DNA from: RGIG995 sp045542115
GTDB taxonomy: Bacteria > Bacillota > Clostridia > Oscillospirales > UBA644
DNA length: 64,000 nt
Reading direction: 5' to 3'
NCBI GenBank assembly: GCA_045542115.1
Contig: JAZQKK010000001.1
Coordinates: 35,619-99,618, forward strand
The notes under the pieces were generated by a model. The model was not told the origin of the DNA and searched no databases. It saw nothing but the letters and a program-made list of their open reading frames with translations. Both the position numbers and the translations under genes were made by a program. Below are positions 1 through 8,873 of the stretch, in pieces. Position 1 is the stretch's first letter. Each line of letters begins with the position of its first letter.

Positions 1-1314
1 GTGTTGGGCGATGAGGCCAATTGGCGGAGTTATTCCACCTCCGCATCTACGGGAGCCGATAAGGGGCTTGGGGTGTCGGTTCACAAGTATATTGTGGAAA
101 CGTTGGACCGCTACGCCGAACTTTCCAAGCACGTGAAACTGTATTACGTGGACTACAACTACAACCCCGAATTTTTCCGGGAGCGGAATAACCTCCCCGT
201 GACCGACGGGTTGGGAGACGACCCGGTTCTTATCGTGTATTCTCCCGATACGGGGCGGTATCGCTATATCCGGGCTTCTCTGTTCGGTGATACTCAGTTT
301 TTGGCCTTGGAAAACCGTTTGAATACGGGGATTCGCTACACTACAAACCCGGATATGAAGAAAATTGCCATTATCGGGGGGCACAGCGAAAAGAATCTGC
401 TGTACTTCAAAGCGGTGATGGAAGACGACGGGTATACGGTGGATTCTCTGGAATTGACTACCGTCGAAAAAATTCCCGACGATTATCAATTGATTGTCAT
501 CTGCAACCCTGCCCGACAGTATTCCGCCGGAGACATTTCGAAGATTGATGCTTTTCTTTCCAATAACGAGCTGGAAGGGAAGAGTATGATGGTCTTTGCC
601 GATTTGGATTATTGTAATTCCGATACGCAACTGCGGAATTATCTGAAAGAATGGGGCATCGAACTTCTGGACGAATGTATCTACGACCCGGAACGGAGCA
701 CCACGCTTTCCGGCAAAAACGCCACCTTCCGCGTCAACTATTCCGACGAGGCGGCTTCGATGACCGGGGAGTTATCTACCGGCAATTTTAATTTGAATCT
801 GCAATTGGGCAAGACCCGGGCGTTAAAGAAACTGTTTGACGATGAAAACGGTGTTTCGGTGTATTCTCTTTTGAAATCGTCCGATACGTCGTTTTCCCGG
901 TTCCAGGCCGCATCCCGTAACGATTTTACCGGCATTAAGAAACAGGAAGGGGACACGTCCGGCCCCTTTGATATCGGTCTTTTGGCTCTGCGGAGCCGCT
1001 ACGACGGATTGAGCACTTTCTCTACGTCTGTGGCCGTGTTTGGGTCTACATCGTTGGTGGACGATTATTTCATTTCCAACGTGGACAGTGAAAACCAGGC
1101 CACCCAGGAATATATGGCCCAATTGGTTCATTTTATGGCGGCGCAGAGTGAAAATGAATTTAGTCATATTCCCACCGTCAGCCTATTGACCGATACGCTG
1201 AAATTCAAGAGCGACGGTCAGATTACCGCCGTTTGGGTGATTTCTGCCGTGGTGGTGCCTCTGTGCTTCTTGGCTGCCGGTCTGTTGATTTGGAGAATCA
1301 GAAAACATTTATGA
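1..1314 (+). CDS. GldG-like auxiliary protein of an ABC exporter (5' partial)
   Basis: The reading frame is open from the first base, and the first residues (VLGDEANW) match the interior of GldG-family proteins, so the N-terminus lies outside the window. The visible 437 residues hold the extracytoplasmic ABC_transp_aux-type domain, including the family-typical IVETLDRYAELS segment, and a single C-terminal membrane helix at about residues 413-433. Such proteins sit beside an ABC-2 permease and ATPase in the GldF/GldG arrangement; those genes would be upstream of the window. The stop overlaps the next start by 4 bp (ATGA), indicating translational coupling. The exported substrate is unknown. 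Family assignment is by recognition of the sequence pattern. Confidence 0.8.
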   Translation: MLGDEANWRSYSTSASTGADKGLGVSVHKYIVETLDRYAELSKHVKLYYVDYNYNPEFFRERNNLPVTDGLGDDPVLIVYSPDTGRYRYIRASLFGDTQFLALENRLNTGIRYTTNPDMKKIAIIGGHSEKNLLYFKAVMEDDGYTVDSLELTTVEKIPDDYQLIVICNPARQYSAGDISKIDAFLSNNELEGKSMMVFADLDYCNSDTQLRNYLKEWGIELLDECIYDPERSTTLSGKNATFRVNYSDEAASMTGELSTGNFNLNLQLGKTRALKKLFDDENGVSVYSLLKSSDTSFSRFQAASRNDFTGIKKQEGDTSGPFDIGLLALRSRYDGLSTFSTSVAVFGSTSLVDDYFISNVDSENQATQEYMAQLVHFMAAQSENEFSHIPTVSLLTDTLKFKSDGQITAVWVISAVVVPLCFLAAGLLIWRIRKHL

Positions 1315-2804
1315 TGAAAAAACGACTGTTGCTGATCGGCATCGCCTTGGCGGTCTGCGTCTTGGTTGCCGTTGGCATTGTTCTGGTGCTGGAAATTGAC
1401 CCCCCTGCTCCTCCGGAAGAGGAAAATCTGGATTTCGGATTGACCGTCAACGACGAGGGCATCAAGGTCTACCGATTTTCTCCCCAGAACGTGGATTATA
1501 TGGAAATTTCCAATTCCCACGGTTCTTACAAAGTGCGGATGGAAGAGAATAAAGTCTATATTGTGGATTATCAGACCGTTCCGCTTTTGACCGCATCTTC
1601 CGTGGGGTTGTTCCGCAGTGTGGAGAGCCTTTCTCTGAATACGGTAGTGGACCCGGATTGTCAGAATCCTGCCCGGTTTGGGTTGGATACCCCCCAGGCC
1701 ACGGTAACCATTCAGGCGTACAGTGAGAAGCGTGTCACCTTCCATATCGGGGATGCCAGCCCCACGGGGGAATATTATTATTTTTCCGTAGAAGGGGATA
1801 CGGCAGTTTATTTGGTGGACGACTTTTTAGCCGAACGGTACTTGAAATCGGTTGCGGAATATTGCGACCGGAAGATATACAAACCCTTTGACCCGGCTGC
1901 GGATTTCCGAGGGTTGACCATAAAATCTCCCACGCTGAATTATTCGTTCCGCACCGCTACCGAAGAAGAAAAGGCCATTGACGGAGTGTATTTTAGCGGT
2001 ATTGCAATGGAATCTCCCCACCGTTGGGGGGTAGAATCCGCGGTGATGGAACAGATAATGACCTCGATGATGGCTCTGACGGCCGATAACGTGGTTCAGA
2101 TGTGCGTCCCCGGTTCCGACCTTGCAACATACGGGCTGGATGCGGAGAATCGCACCGAAATCGTGCTGAAAGTCTTTGCCGACCCCAATCCCACGATGTA
2201 CAACAATACCACGAATCCTTATTTTGATTCTACGAAGCCTACGGGAGAATACAGTGAATACACAGTCACGTATTGGCTGGGAAAAACCGCAGACCGGCAG
2301 GTCTACGTGATGTTTGACGAAATTCCCGTGGTCTATACGATGCCCAAAGAGACCTTTTCTTGGTTGGAATGGACGCCCTATCGGTATTGTGCAAAAATTC
2401 TTTTTGCCGAGTATATCGCCAATTTGGAGTCCCTTTCCGTGGCGTGGGGACCGCAAGAATATACCTTTACAATGACCGGAGCGGATTCCGAAGACCGGGA
2501 AGATTTGAAGGTGGTTTGTAACGGTGTTCCCGTGGACGGAGAATCTTTCCGGGATTATTACTCCAATATGATGGGAATGTATCCCACCGGAGAAGGAACG
2601 ATGTCCGAAGGAGGGCCGGTCTTGACCATTTCCTATGCCACCAAAGACGGTCGGAACGAGGAATTGACCTTCTATTCCGTGGACGACCGGAATTGCCTTG
2701 TAAAGGTGCGGGACCAAGCCTTCCTGACCGTCCGCATCAACGAGGTGAATAAAGTCATCAACGATACCCAGAAATTGCTTCAAGGACAACAAATTATACA
2801 GTAA
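1311..2804 (+). CDS. DUF4340 domain-containing membrane-anchored protein
   Basis: A 497-residue protein with an N-terminal signal anchor (about residues 3-25, starting MMKKRLLLIGIALAV), then a large extracytoplasmic region rich in beta-strand-like sequence, typical of DUF4340. This family regularly follows GldG in bacterial ABC modules, and here the start overlaps the GldG stop (ATGA). I start at the tandem ATG at 1311/1314 because it gives a proper signal anchor; an upstream in-frame start would lie inside the previous gene. A strong terminator follows directly, so this is the last gene of the operon. The biochemical role of the family is not established. Confidence 0.8.
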   Translation: MMKKRLLLIGIALAVCVLVAVGIVLVLEIDPPAPPEEENLDFGLTVNDEGIKVYRFSPQNVDYMEISNSHGSYKVRMEENKVYIVDYQTVPLLTASSVGLFRSVESLSLNTVVDPDCQNPARFGLDTPQATVTIQAYSEKRVTFHIGDASPTGEYYYFSVEGDTAVYLVDDFLAERYLKSVAEYCDRKIYKPFDPAADFRGLTIKSPTLNYSFRTATEEEKAIDGVYFSGIAMESPHRWGVESAVMEQIMTSMMALTADNVVQMCVPGSDLATYGLDAENRTEIVLKVFADPNPTMYNNTTNPYFDSTKPTGEYSEYTVTYWLGKTADRQVYVMFDEIPVVYTMPKETFSWLEWTPYRYCAKILFAEYIANLESLSVAWGPQEYTFTMTGADSEDREDLKVVCNGVPVDGESFRDYYSNMMGMYPTGEGTMSEGGPVLTISYATKDGRNEELTFYSVDDRNCLVKVRDQAFLTVRINEVNKVINDTQKLLQGQQIIQ

Positions 2805-2810
2805 ACAACA

Positions 2811-2845
2811 GCGGACCTTCGAAAAAGGAAGGTCCGCCGATTTTT
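2811..2845 (+). terminator. Intrinsic terminator after DUF4340 gene
   Basis: A 10-bp perfect stem (GCGGACCTTC / GAAGGTCCGC) with a 6-nt loop, followed by CGATTTTT. It closes the GldG/DUF4340 operon. Confidence 0.85.
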
Positions 2846-2880
2846 CGTTGGATTTTATCGAATTTTTTCGGATTTTGCTC

Positions 2881-2909
2881 TTGACTTTGCCGGTGGTTTG
2901 TGCTATAAT
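2881..2909 (+). promoter_or_regulatory. Sigma-A promoter of histidine phosphatase gene
   Basis: TTGACT, a 17-nt spacer and TATAAT, ending 31 nt before the ATG at 2941. Confidence 0.8.
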
Positions 2910-2940
2910 TGGGGCGAAAACAGGGAATAGGAGTGATTTT

Positions 2941-3657
2941 ATGTTATTATTCTACGTTCGTCACGGACATCCCACCTATACACCCAACAAATTGACTTCT
3001 CTGGGGCGTCGACAAGCAGAAGCCGTGGGAAGACGGTTGGCTCTGTTTGGGGTGGATAAGATATATGCGTCTACCTCCAATCGGGCAATGGAAACGGCTC
3101 AGCCCACCTGTGATATGTTGTTGCAAGAAAAGACACTTTTGGATTATGCCAACGAAAATCTCGCTTTCCGGGACTTTTCAATGAAGCTTCCCGACGGTCG
3201 GGCGCTGTGGGTCTTCGCCCACCCCGAGGCCCGGAAAATGTTCTGTGACCCGGAAGTGCTTGCCTTGGGGCACGAATGGTACACCCATCCGTTTTTCCAA
3301 GAGTTTGGTTATAAAAAAGGCGTGGACCGTATCCGGAAGGAAAACGATGCGTTCTTCGCGTCCTTGGGGTACGAGCGTATTCCGGGGCAGGGGGCGTTCA
3401 AGGCCGTTGCACCCAACGACGACCGCGTCGCTTTGTTTGCGCATCAAGGATTTGGGATTGCCTTTTTGAGTGACGTTTTGAATATTCCATATTCTCAGTT
3501 CTCCATTCACTTCGACCTGTCTCACAGTGGACTTACGGTCATCGAATTTCCCAACGAAGGCGAAATTTCCATTCCTCGCATCTGCACCTTGTCTTCCGAT
3601 GCTCATCTGTATAAGGAAGGTTTGCCGACCCTATACAATTTCCGGTTTCGGTATTAA
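2941..3657 (+). CDS. Histidine phosphatase superfamily (phosphoglycerate mutase-like) protein
   Basis: A 238-residue cytoplasmic protein with the N-terminal catalytic RHG motif (VRHGH, residues 6-10; His8 is the expected phospho-acceptor), the second conserved segment STSNRAMETAQPT at about 44-56, and the distal catalytic histidine in FAHQGFG (His168). This is the canonical phosphoglycerate mutase/phosphatase layout. The substrate cannot be read from sequence; members of this branch act on phosphosugars or other small phosphoesters. Start at 2941 is set by AGGAG 8 nt upstream and the consensus promoter at 2881. It is a monocistron bounded by its promoter and a terminator shared with thrS. Confidence 0.85.
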   Translation: MLLFYVRHGHPTYTPNKLTSLGRRQAEAVGRRLALFGVDKIYASTSNRAMETAQPTCDMLLQEKTLLDYANENLAFRDFSMKLPDGRALWVFAHPEARKMFCDPEVLALGHEWYTHPFFQEFGYKKGVDRIRKENDAFFASLGYERIPGQGAFKAVAPNDDRVALFAHQGFGIAFLSDVLNIPYSQFSIHFDLSHSGLTVIEFPNEGEISIPRICTLSSDAHLYKEGLPTLYNFRFRY

Positions 3658-3670
3658 AAAGAACAATGAA

Positions 3671-3701
3671 AAAAACACCGCAGAATCTCTGCGGTGCTTT
3701 T
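3671..3701. terminator. Bidirectional terminator between phosphatase gene and thrS
   Basis: CACCGCAGA / TCTGCGGTG stem with a 3-nt loop. It is flanked by a run of A on the left and CTTTTTT on the right, so it can end the convergent transcripts from both sides. Confidence 0.85.
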
Positions 3702-3711
3702 TTATCTTTGA

Positions 3712-5511
3712 TTATTTCTTCAACTTATTTCCCACCACGTCGGCCAAGGTTTCTTGGAAGGCTTCCAAGGTGATGGCTCCCAAATCCTCGCCGGAGCGGT
3801 GACGGACGGAAATGGTGTTGTTTTCCATATCCTTGTCCCCCAGAATGACCATATAAGGAATTTTTTCCATCTGGGCAGAGCGAATCTTGTATTTCAGCGT
3901 GTTCTGACTGTCGTCCACAGTGACCCGATAGCCTTTTTCCAACAATTCTTTCTTGATGCCGTCGGCATAGTCGTTGGCCCGGTCGGTGATGGTCAAAATA
4001 CGAACCTGTTCGGGTGCCATCCAGGTGGGAAGGGCACCGGCGTATTTTTCAATCAGGAAGGCCAGGGTGCGTTCATAACAACCGAGGCTGGTTCTGTGGA
4101 TGATATAGGGAAGTTTTTGCTGTCCGTCGGAATCGGTGTAGTACATTCCGAATTTTTCAGCCAGAAGCATATCAATCTGAATGGTGACGATGGTGTCTTC
4201 CTTTCCAAAGACGTTCTTATATTGAATATCCAGTTTCGGACCGTAGAAGGCGGCTTCGTCGATTCCGATTTCGTACTGTACGTCCAGATTTTTCAGAATC
4301 TTTTCCATCGTGGCCTGAGCGGTTTCCCATTGTTCCGCCGTTCCTTCGTATTTAGCGGTATTGTTGGGGTCCCATTGAGAGAACCGGAAGGTGCAGTCTT
4401 CCAACAACCCTACCGTACCGAGACATTCTTTGGCAAGGCTCAGGCAGTCGGCAAATTCTTCTTCCAACTGGTCGGGGCGGAGCACCAAGTGTCCTTCGGA
4501 AATGGTGAACTGACGAACCCGGATAAGGCCGTGCATTTCCCCGGAATCTTCGTTGCGGAACAGGGTGGAAGTTTCCCCCAACCGCATCGGCAGGTCCCGA
4601 TAAGAACGGGCTTTGTTCAGATAAACTTGATATTGGAAAGGACAGGTCATCGGCCGCAGAGCCAAACATTCCTTTTCTTCATCGTTGGGGTCCCCCAAAA
4701 CGAACATTCCGTCCAGGTAGTGGTCCCAGTGCCCGGAAATGCGGTACAGATCCCGCTTTGCCATCAGGGGAGTTTTGGTAAGAAGATAACCGTGTTTTTG
4801 TTCCAGATCTTCCACCCAGCGTTGCAGTAACTGAATGACTCTCGACCCCTTGGGCAGAAGGATGGGAAGCCCTTGACCGATGGAATCCACGGTGGTGAAA
4901 TATTCCAATTCCCGGCCCAACTTGTTGTGGTCCCGCTTTTCCGCTTCTTCGGTCTGTTTGATGTATTCGTCCAACTCGGTCTGATTGGCAAAGGCAACCC
5001 CGTTGATACGGGTCAGCATTTTATTGTTCTTGTCGCCCTTCCAATAAGCACCGGATTGCTGGGTCAGTTTAAAGGCCTTCACGCCCTTGGTATAGGTCAG
5101 GTGAGGTCCGACGCACATATCGATATAATCCCCTTGCTGATAGAAGGAGATGGTGGCGTCTTCGGGAAGGTCGCCGATGTGTTCTTCCTTGTATTTTTCG
5201 CCCCGTTCCTGCATCAACTTGACCGCTTCTTCCCGGGAAAGGGAGAAGGTCTTGATGGGCAGATTTTCCTTGGTGATCTTCTTCATTTCCGCTTCGATCT
5301 TGGGAAGGTCTTCTTCCGTGAGTTTCACGTCTCCCAAGTCTACGTCATAATAGAATCCCCGTTCGGTTGCCGGTCCGTAAGCGAAATCCGCGTGGGGCCA
5401 AAGCCGCTGAATGGCCTGTGCCATAATGTGGGCGGCGGTGTGGCGAATGACGTGGAGCTGTTCTTCTTCGGGACATTCGGCAACGTGTCCGTCGTTGTAC
5501 AGAATTTTCAT
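3712..5511 (-). CDS. thrS: Threonyl-tRNA synthetase lacking the TGS domain
   Basis: Charges tRNA-Thr. The 599-residue protein has the editing domain almost at its N-terminus: HxxxH (His24, His28) and CVGPHL (Cys133, His137), the zinc-type editing site. The class II catalytic core follows (RPMTCPFQYQVY region, then RLGETSTLFRNEDSGE), then the anticodon-binding C-terminal domain starting near WMAPEQVRILTI. Full-length bacterial ThrRS is about 640 residues with a roughly 60-residue N-terminal TGS domain; here only about 15 residues precede the editing domain. The start at 5511 has AGGAAGAGGA just upstream; the 14 in-frame codons further upstream belong to the T-box terminator region. Expression is controlled by the T-box leader directly upstream. 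Confidence 0.95.
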   Translation of the reverse strand: MKILYNDGHVAECPEEEQLHVIRHTAAHIMAQAIQRLWPHADFAYGPATERGFYYDVDLGDVKLTEEDLPKIEAEMKKITKENLPIKTFSLSREEAVKLMQERGEKYKEEHIGDLPEDATISFYQQGDYIDMCVGPHLTYTKGVKAFKLTQQSGAYWKGDKNNKMLTRINGVAFANQTELDEYIKQTEEAEKRDHNKLGRELEYFTTVDSIGQGLPILLPKGSRVIQLLQRWVEDLEQKHGYLLTKTPLMAKRDLYRISGHWDHYLDGMFVLGDPNDEEKECLALRPMTCPFQYQVYLNKARSYRDLPMRLGETSTLFRNEDSGEMHGLIRVRQFTISEGHLVLRPDQLEEEFADCLSLAKECLGTVGLLEDCTFRFSQWDPNNTAKYEGTAEQWETAQATMEKILKNLDVQYEIGIDEAAFYGPKLDIQYKNVFGKEDTIVTIQIDMLLAEKFGMYYTDSDGQQKLPYIIHRTSLGCYERTLAFLIEKYAGALPTWMAPEQVRILTITDRANDYADGIKKELLEKGYRVTVDDSQNTLKYKIRSAQMEKIPYMVILGDKDMENNTISVRHRSGEDLGAITLEAFQETLADVVGNKLKK

Positions 5512-5545
5512 ATTCCTCTTCCTTTCGGTGATACTTCCAAAAATA

Positions 5546-5771
5546 AAAAGCACCCTTAAAGCATTGCTTTAAGGGTGCGTAAATGCACGGTTCCACCTTA
5601 AATTTCACTCAATTCCCCGTTGACGCCGGGATACGGCACCGCTTACTTGTCTTCCGTTGGGCGGTGCGGCTCGGGAGTGGTCTTCACGTTGTCTTCCCAT
5701 AAAGAACTCACAGCAAACGTTCTTCTCTCTGAATGTTCCGACAGGCTACTCTCTCCGTCAATGCCGTTATA
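5546..5771 (-). promoter_or_regulatory. T-box riboswitch leader of thrS
   Basis: On the minus strand the leader contains the T-box core AAGGTGGAACCGTGCA (plus coordinates 5584-5599), then a terminator hairpin with arms of about 14 nt (5550-5578) followed by TTTTTATTTT. Upstream sequence can form the Stem I region; an ACC triplet at 5679-5681 (minus strand) in an AAGACCAC context is a candidate threonine specifier. Uncharged tRNA-Thr would stabilise the antiterminator and switch thrS on. The T-box and terminator are seen directly; the specifier position is inferred. Confidence 0.88.
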
Positions 5772-5777
5772 TCCTAT

Positions 5778-5806
5778 ATAATAACACATTTTTTTTCGTT
5801 TGTCAA
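5778..5806 (-). promoter_or_regulatory. Sigma-A promoter of thrS T-box transcript
   Basis: On the minus strand TTGACA, a 17-nt spacer and TATTAT, immediately upstream of the T-box leader. Confidence 0.85.
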
Positions 5807-5820
5807 GGGGGTATGAAATT

Positions 5821-6699
5821 TTATCGGTCCACAAACAGAACGTTGCTCCAAGCCTGTTTTCCTTCGGCGTCGATGACTTCCCCACGAACCCATTTGTCGC
5901 ATTTGTGTAGCGGGTAGACCCATTCGGTCAGCCCTTCCCCCCGATTGACCCGATGCGGTGCCCAGGCGGCGTTGGAGAACATCGAAATCCGGACACAGGG
6001 GGAACAATTTACAATAATGTTATCCCCTTCCCGGCGAAGGTGTAATTCCGGACCTTGGGTGGCGTAAAAATTCCCTTCCTCCACCGCCCGGAGAATGGCC
6101 TGGCGGCTGTCGTCTTCGGATGCTACCATAATATAAGACAACGTTTCATCGCTTCCGTTGTAATAGTGGGCATCGTCGGTGGCAATCTGAGGATACGTAA
6201 TCCCTTCGTTGGCCAACAGGTCGGTAAAATATCCGGAGTAGGGCCGGCTGCTTTGTCCGGCATCGGAGACGGAATTATAAATCTCCATCGCTCCGAATCC
6301 GTTCAATTCTTTGGCGTGTTGCGGGGTGTTCAGCGACCAGGCGGGATGGGCAAGAATGGCCAATCCCCCCGCGTTGCGAATCCCGTCGATGACGTCTTGA
6401 CGGGTGGCGGTGGCCTTGTCGATTTTGGGGTCGTATTCCATCCCAACCCCTACGATGTGCATCACGTCTACCGACGTGTCCGACGCTCCCATATTGTATT
6501 CGCAGCCCGACAGAATCTTGATTCCCGAAAGAGTTTGCTCTTCTCCGTAAAACCAATGGTCGGTTAGGGCGATTACGTCAAACCCGGCCTCTTTGTAAAT
6601 CCGGGCCGCATCTTCGGGAGTGACCGTTCCGTCGGAGTTTTTGGTGTGAATATGTAACCCTACTTTATACCGTTTGGTTCCGAACATATCCAATATCAT
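5821..6699 (-). CDS. PHP domain metal-dependent phosphoesterase-like protein
   Basis: A 292-residue protein with the PHP N-terminal metal motif HIHTKNSDG (His16, His18, Asp23), ALTDHW at about 44-49, a further ligand segment ILAHPAW, and the distal DDAHYY motif. PHP proteins hydrolyse phosphoesters using two or three bound metals; the substrate here is unknown. The C-terminal 90 residues look like a small beta domain not needed for catalysis. The start has AAGAAGG about 9 nt upstream. It is convergent with nothing; its stop lies next to the thrS promoter, so thrS transcription begins close to its 3' end. Confidence 0.8.
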   Translation of the reverse strand: MILDMFGTKRYKVGLHIHTKNSDGTVTPEDAARIYKEAGFDVIALTDHWFYGEEQTLSGIKILSGCEYNMGASDTSVDVMHIVGVGMEYDPKIDKATATRQDVIDGIRNAGGLAILAHPAWSLNTPQHAKELNGFGAMEIYNSVSDAGQSSRPYSGYFTDLLANEGITYPQIATDDAHYYNGSDETLSYIMVASEDDSRQAILRAVEEGNFYATQGPELHLRREGDNIIVNCSPCVRISMFSNAAWAPHRVNRGEGLTEWVYPLHKCDKWVRGEVIDAEGKQAWSNVLFVDR

Positions 6700-6752
6700 T
6701 GTAACAACCTTCTTTTCTGTTTTTTATGTCCAAGGCATCGTTTCCGGCATCG

Positions 6753-7613
6753 TCACCGTTTTTTCGCCGAGGAGTCAATGCCCAAGAACCGAATCAGATT
6801 ATCCTGATAGATCTTTTGGCGGGATTCTTCGCTGACGTTCAGGCTGTCCAGGGCTTCTCCGTCCAGATCCAGCCACTTTTTCGCATAATTGGGATTATAA
6901 TGGTCTGCGGAGCAGTCGGTGCCGAACATCAGATGGTCGTCGAACTTCCAGCTCGTCATACCGTAGATCTTTGTCAAAAGGTCCTTGCGGTAGGGTTCCT
7001 GGGGACCGGGAGTCAGATCCAGGAACATTTCGGGCGCCTCTTCTTTGGGCAGCACGGGGGCAAATTTGAATTCCCCGTACAGAGCCAGACATTCGTCCGT
7101 CCAGGGCCATCCGCAATGACCCATAGAAAATTTCAGATTTTTTACCGTCAGAAGCTCTTCCCAAAACAGGGGACGGTTGTATTTTGATGCCACCTGATTG
7201 TCAAACAGGATCCCGGAATGGAACAGCACAGGCTTGTTCATTTCGGCGCTCTTCCGCAGCAGGGTCATACATTTTTCTTCGTATACGTAAAAATTATTGC
7301 AGATGATCTTAAATCCCATAACCCCCTTTTCGGCGGCTTTTTCCATCTTTTCCAGAATGTTTTCTTCGTCGGGATGAATCCACAGAATGGGGAAGAGGCG
7401 GTCGGGGTACCCCTCTGTCCATTGTAGCAGTTCTTTCAGCCGCACGTCGAAGGCAGTCCCTTGGGTGGGATGTTCTTCCTTTGGAGGATTCGAGAAAACA
7501 CATCCGCCGTAAACACCGGCATCCTCCATATTGGAGATCAGAAGGTGTGGGTCCGGCTTATCCACGAATTTCGTCCGGGAATAAATATGGATATGCATAT
7601 CGTAAATCTTCAT
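6753..7613 (-). CDS. Amidohydrolase 2 family protein (copy A of a duplicated pair)
   Basis: A 286-residue TIM-barrel hydrolase with the metal motif DMHIHIYS at residues 5-12, FHSGIL in the middle, FSMGHCGWPW, and a late FGTDCSADHY segment giving the catalytic Asp. It is clearly paralogous to the gene at 7907-8743 (shared stretches include FKIICNNFYVYEEKCM and LLRKSAEMNKPV). The ATG at 7613 is preferred over the upstream in-frame GTG because AGGAG sits 8 nt before it. Amidohydrolase-2 proteins are usually decarboxylases or hydrolases of small cyclic compounds; the substrate is unknown. Confidence 0.82.
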   Translation of the reverse strand: MKIYDMHIHIYSRTKFVDKPDPHLLISNMEDAGVYGGCVFSNPPKEEHPTQGTAFDVRLKELLQWTEGYPDRLFPILWIHPDEENILEKMEKAAEKGVMGFKIICNNFYVYEEKCMTLLRKSAEMNKPVLFHSGILFDNQVASKYNRPLFWEELLTVKNLKFSMGHCGWPWTDECLALYGEFKFAPVLPKEEAPEMFLDLTPGPQEPYRKDLLTKIYGMTSWKFDDHLMFGTDCSADHYNPNYAKKWLDLDGEALDSLNVSEESRQKIYQDNLIRFLGIDSSAKKR

Positions 7614-7702
7614 TGTCGGCACTCCTTTTTATTGATATCTCCATTATAGCCTATCCGAATCAAAAAATCAAGAGAAAAAAAGACATTTTTTTAATTTTTT
7701 TA

Positions 7703-7735
7703 GATAAAAGAAGACCTGTCCGAAAACAGGTCTTC
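7703..7735 (-). terminator. Intrinsic terminator downstream of the DUF2383 remnant
   Basis: Minus-strand stem AAGACCTGT / ACAGGTCTT with a 6-nt loop followed by CTTTTATC. It ends the transcript that includes the amidohydrolase at 7907-8743. Confidence 0.75.
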
Positions 7736-7741
7736 AATACG

Positions 7742-7885
7742 TTATAGATATTGCCGAATGTCCATCGCAGGCTTTTCTTTCAGATTGCTAGCCGTTTTGC
7801 GATGTCTTTTGCCGATTCGTCGGAATTGAAGGTGCGTTATACGTGTAGGTCTACTTTATGGCTTTTACGCCGAATGGGTCCTGAT
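7742..7885 (-). pseudogene. Remnant of a second DUF2383 gene (C-terminal part, frameshifted)
   Basis: The DNA resembles the 3' end of the intact DUF2383 gene at 8874-9308. Translated on the minus strand it reads FGVKAIK, an in-frame stop, then in another frame ESAKDIAKRLAI, then after a further shift NLKEKPAMDIRQYL and a stop. The intact gene has MGVKSLNKYL, EHAKDITKRLIN and LEEKLAVDIRQYL at the matching places. It lies between the two amidohydrolase copies, so the ancestral unit duplicated was DUF2383 + amidohydrolase, and one DUF2383 copy has decayed. Confidence 0.8.
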
Positions 7886-7906
7886 ATATCGCCGCTGTCT
7901 TCCTTC

Positions 7907-8743
7907 TTAGTTTCCGTCGATTCCCAGAAAACGCATCAGATTATCCTGATACATCAGTTTCCGCTCTTCTTTTCCGACTTCCAGCTCATCCAGAAATTCT
8001 CCGTCCATAATCCGCCATCTTTTGACGGTTTCGGAGTCGTATTTGTCTGCGATGGCGTCGGTGCCGTAGAGGATGTTCCCGGAAGTTTTGTAACCAATCT
8101 TATAGAGCTTGGTCAGCAGGTCCTTTCGGTAAAGCTTGGGGGTTCCCGGAGTGATGTCCAGGAACATTTCTGCCCCGTCCTTGTGTATGGGTGAGTTCTG
8201 GAACTCTCCGTACAGTGCCATACATTCGTCAACCCAGGGCCAGGAACAATGTCCCATCGAGAACCGCAGTCCCCGAATTTGTAACAGATGCTCCCAATTC
8301 AGGGGACGGTTGTAGTTCGATGCGGCCTGATTGTCCCAAAGAATCCCGCTATGGAAAATAACGGGCTTGTTCATTTCTGCGCTCTTTCGAAGCAACTCCA
8401 TACATTTTTCTTCGTAAACGTAGAAATTGTTGCAAATGATCTTAAAGCCCATCACGCCTTGTTTAACGGCGGTTTCCATATTTTCGAGGATGTTTTTTTC
8501 ATCGGGATGGATCCAAAGAATGGGGAAAAGGCGATTCTTATATCCTTCGGTCCATTTCATCAGTTCTTCCATCCGAGCTTCAAAGCAAGTTCCCGTGGAT
8601 TTGGAGGGCTCCGGATAATTTGAGAACAGGCATCCGCCGTACACCCCGCCGGCCTCCATCTTTGTGATCAATCCGGAAGGATCCGGCTTGTTTTCGCAGT
8701 TTGTCCGGGAAAAAATATGGATATGCATATCATAAATATTCAT
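7907..8743 (-). CDS. Amidohydrolase 2 family protein (copy B of a duplicated pair)
   Basis: A 278-residue TIM-barrel metal hydrolase with DMHIHIFS at residues 5-12, IFHSGILWD, FSMGHCSWPW and ILYGTDAIADKYD. It matches the copy at 6753-7613 along the whole length with many identical blocks, including FKIICNNFYVYEEKCM. The start has AAGGGG about 9 nt upstream. Both copies keep all metal-ligand positions, so both appear functional. The substrate is unknown; two divergent copies suggest related but different substrates. Confidence 0.82.
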   Translation of the reverse strand: MNIYDMHIHIFSRTNCENKPDPSGLITKMEAGGVYGGCLFSNYPEPSKSTGTCFEARMEELMKWTEGYKNRLFPILWIHPDEKNILENMETAVKQGVMGFKIICNNFYVYEEKCMELLRKSAEMNKPVIFHSGILWDNQAASNYNRPLNWEHLLQIRGLRFSMGHCSWPWVDECMALYGEFQNSPIHKDGAEMFLDITPGTPKLYRKDLLTKLYKIGYKTSGNILYGTDAIADKYDSETVKRWRIMDGEFLDELEVGKEERKLMYQDNLMRFLGIDGN

Positions 8744-8842
8744 AGTGCATTCCCCTTATGAAATTTTTTTTTATTATAACAAAATCACTCGAAAGAAACA
8801 ATATAAAAATAGACAGAAATTTATCTTTTTTGGACATAAAAG

Positions 8843-8867
8843 AGGTGCCCATTGCATTGCAATGGGC
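8843..8867 (-). terminator. Possible terminator after DUF2383 gene
   Basis: A near-perfect palindrome GCCCATTGCA-T-TGCAATGGGC (8847-8867) just beyond the DUF2383 stop. The following minus-strand tract (ACCTCTTTTATG) is only partly T-rich, so termination is uncertain. Confidence 0.4.
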
Positions 8868-8873
8868 AAAATG

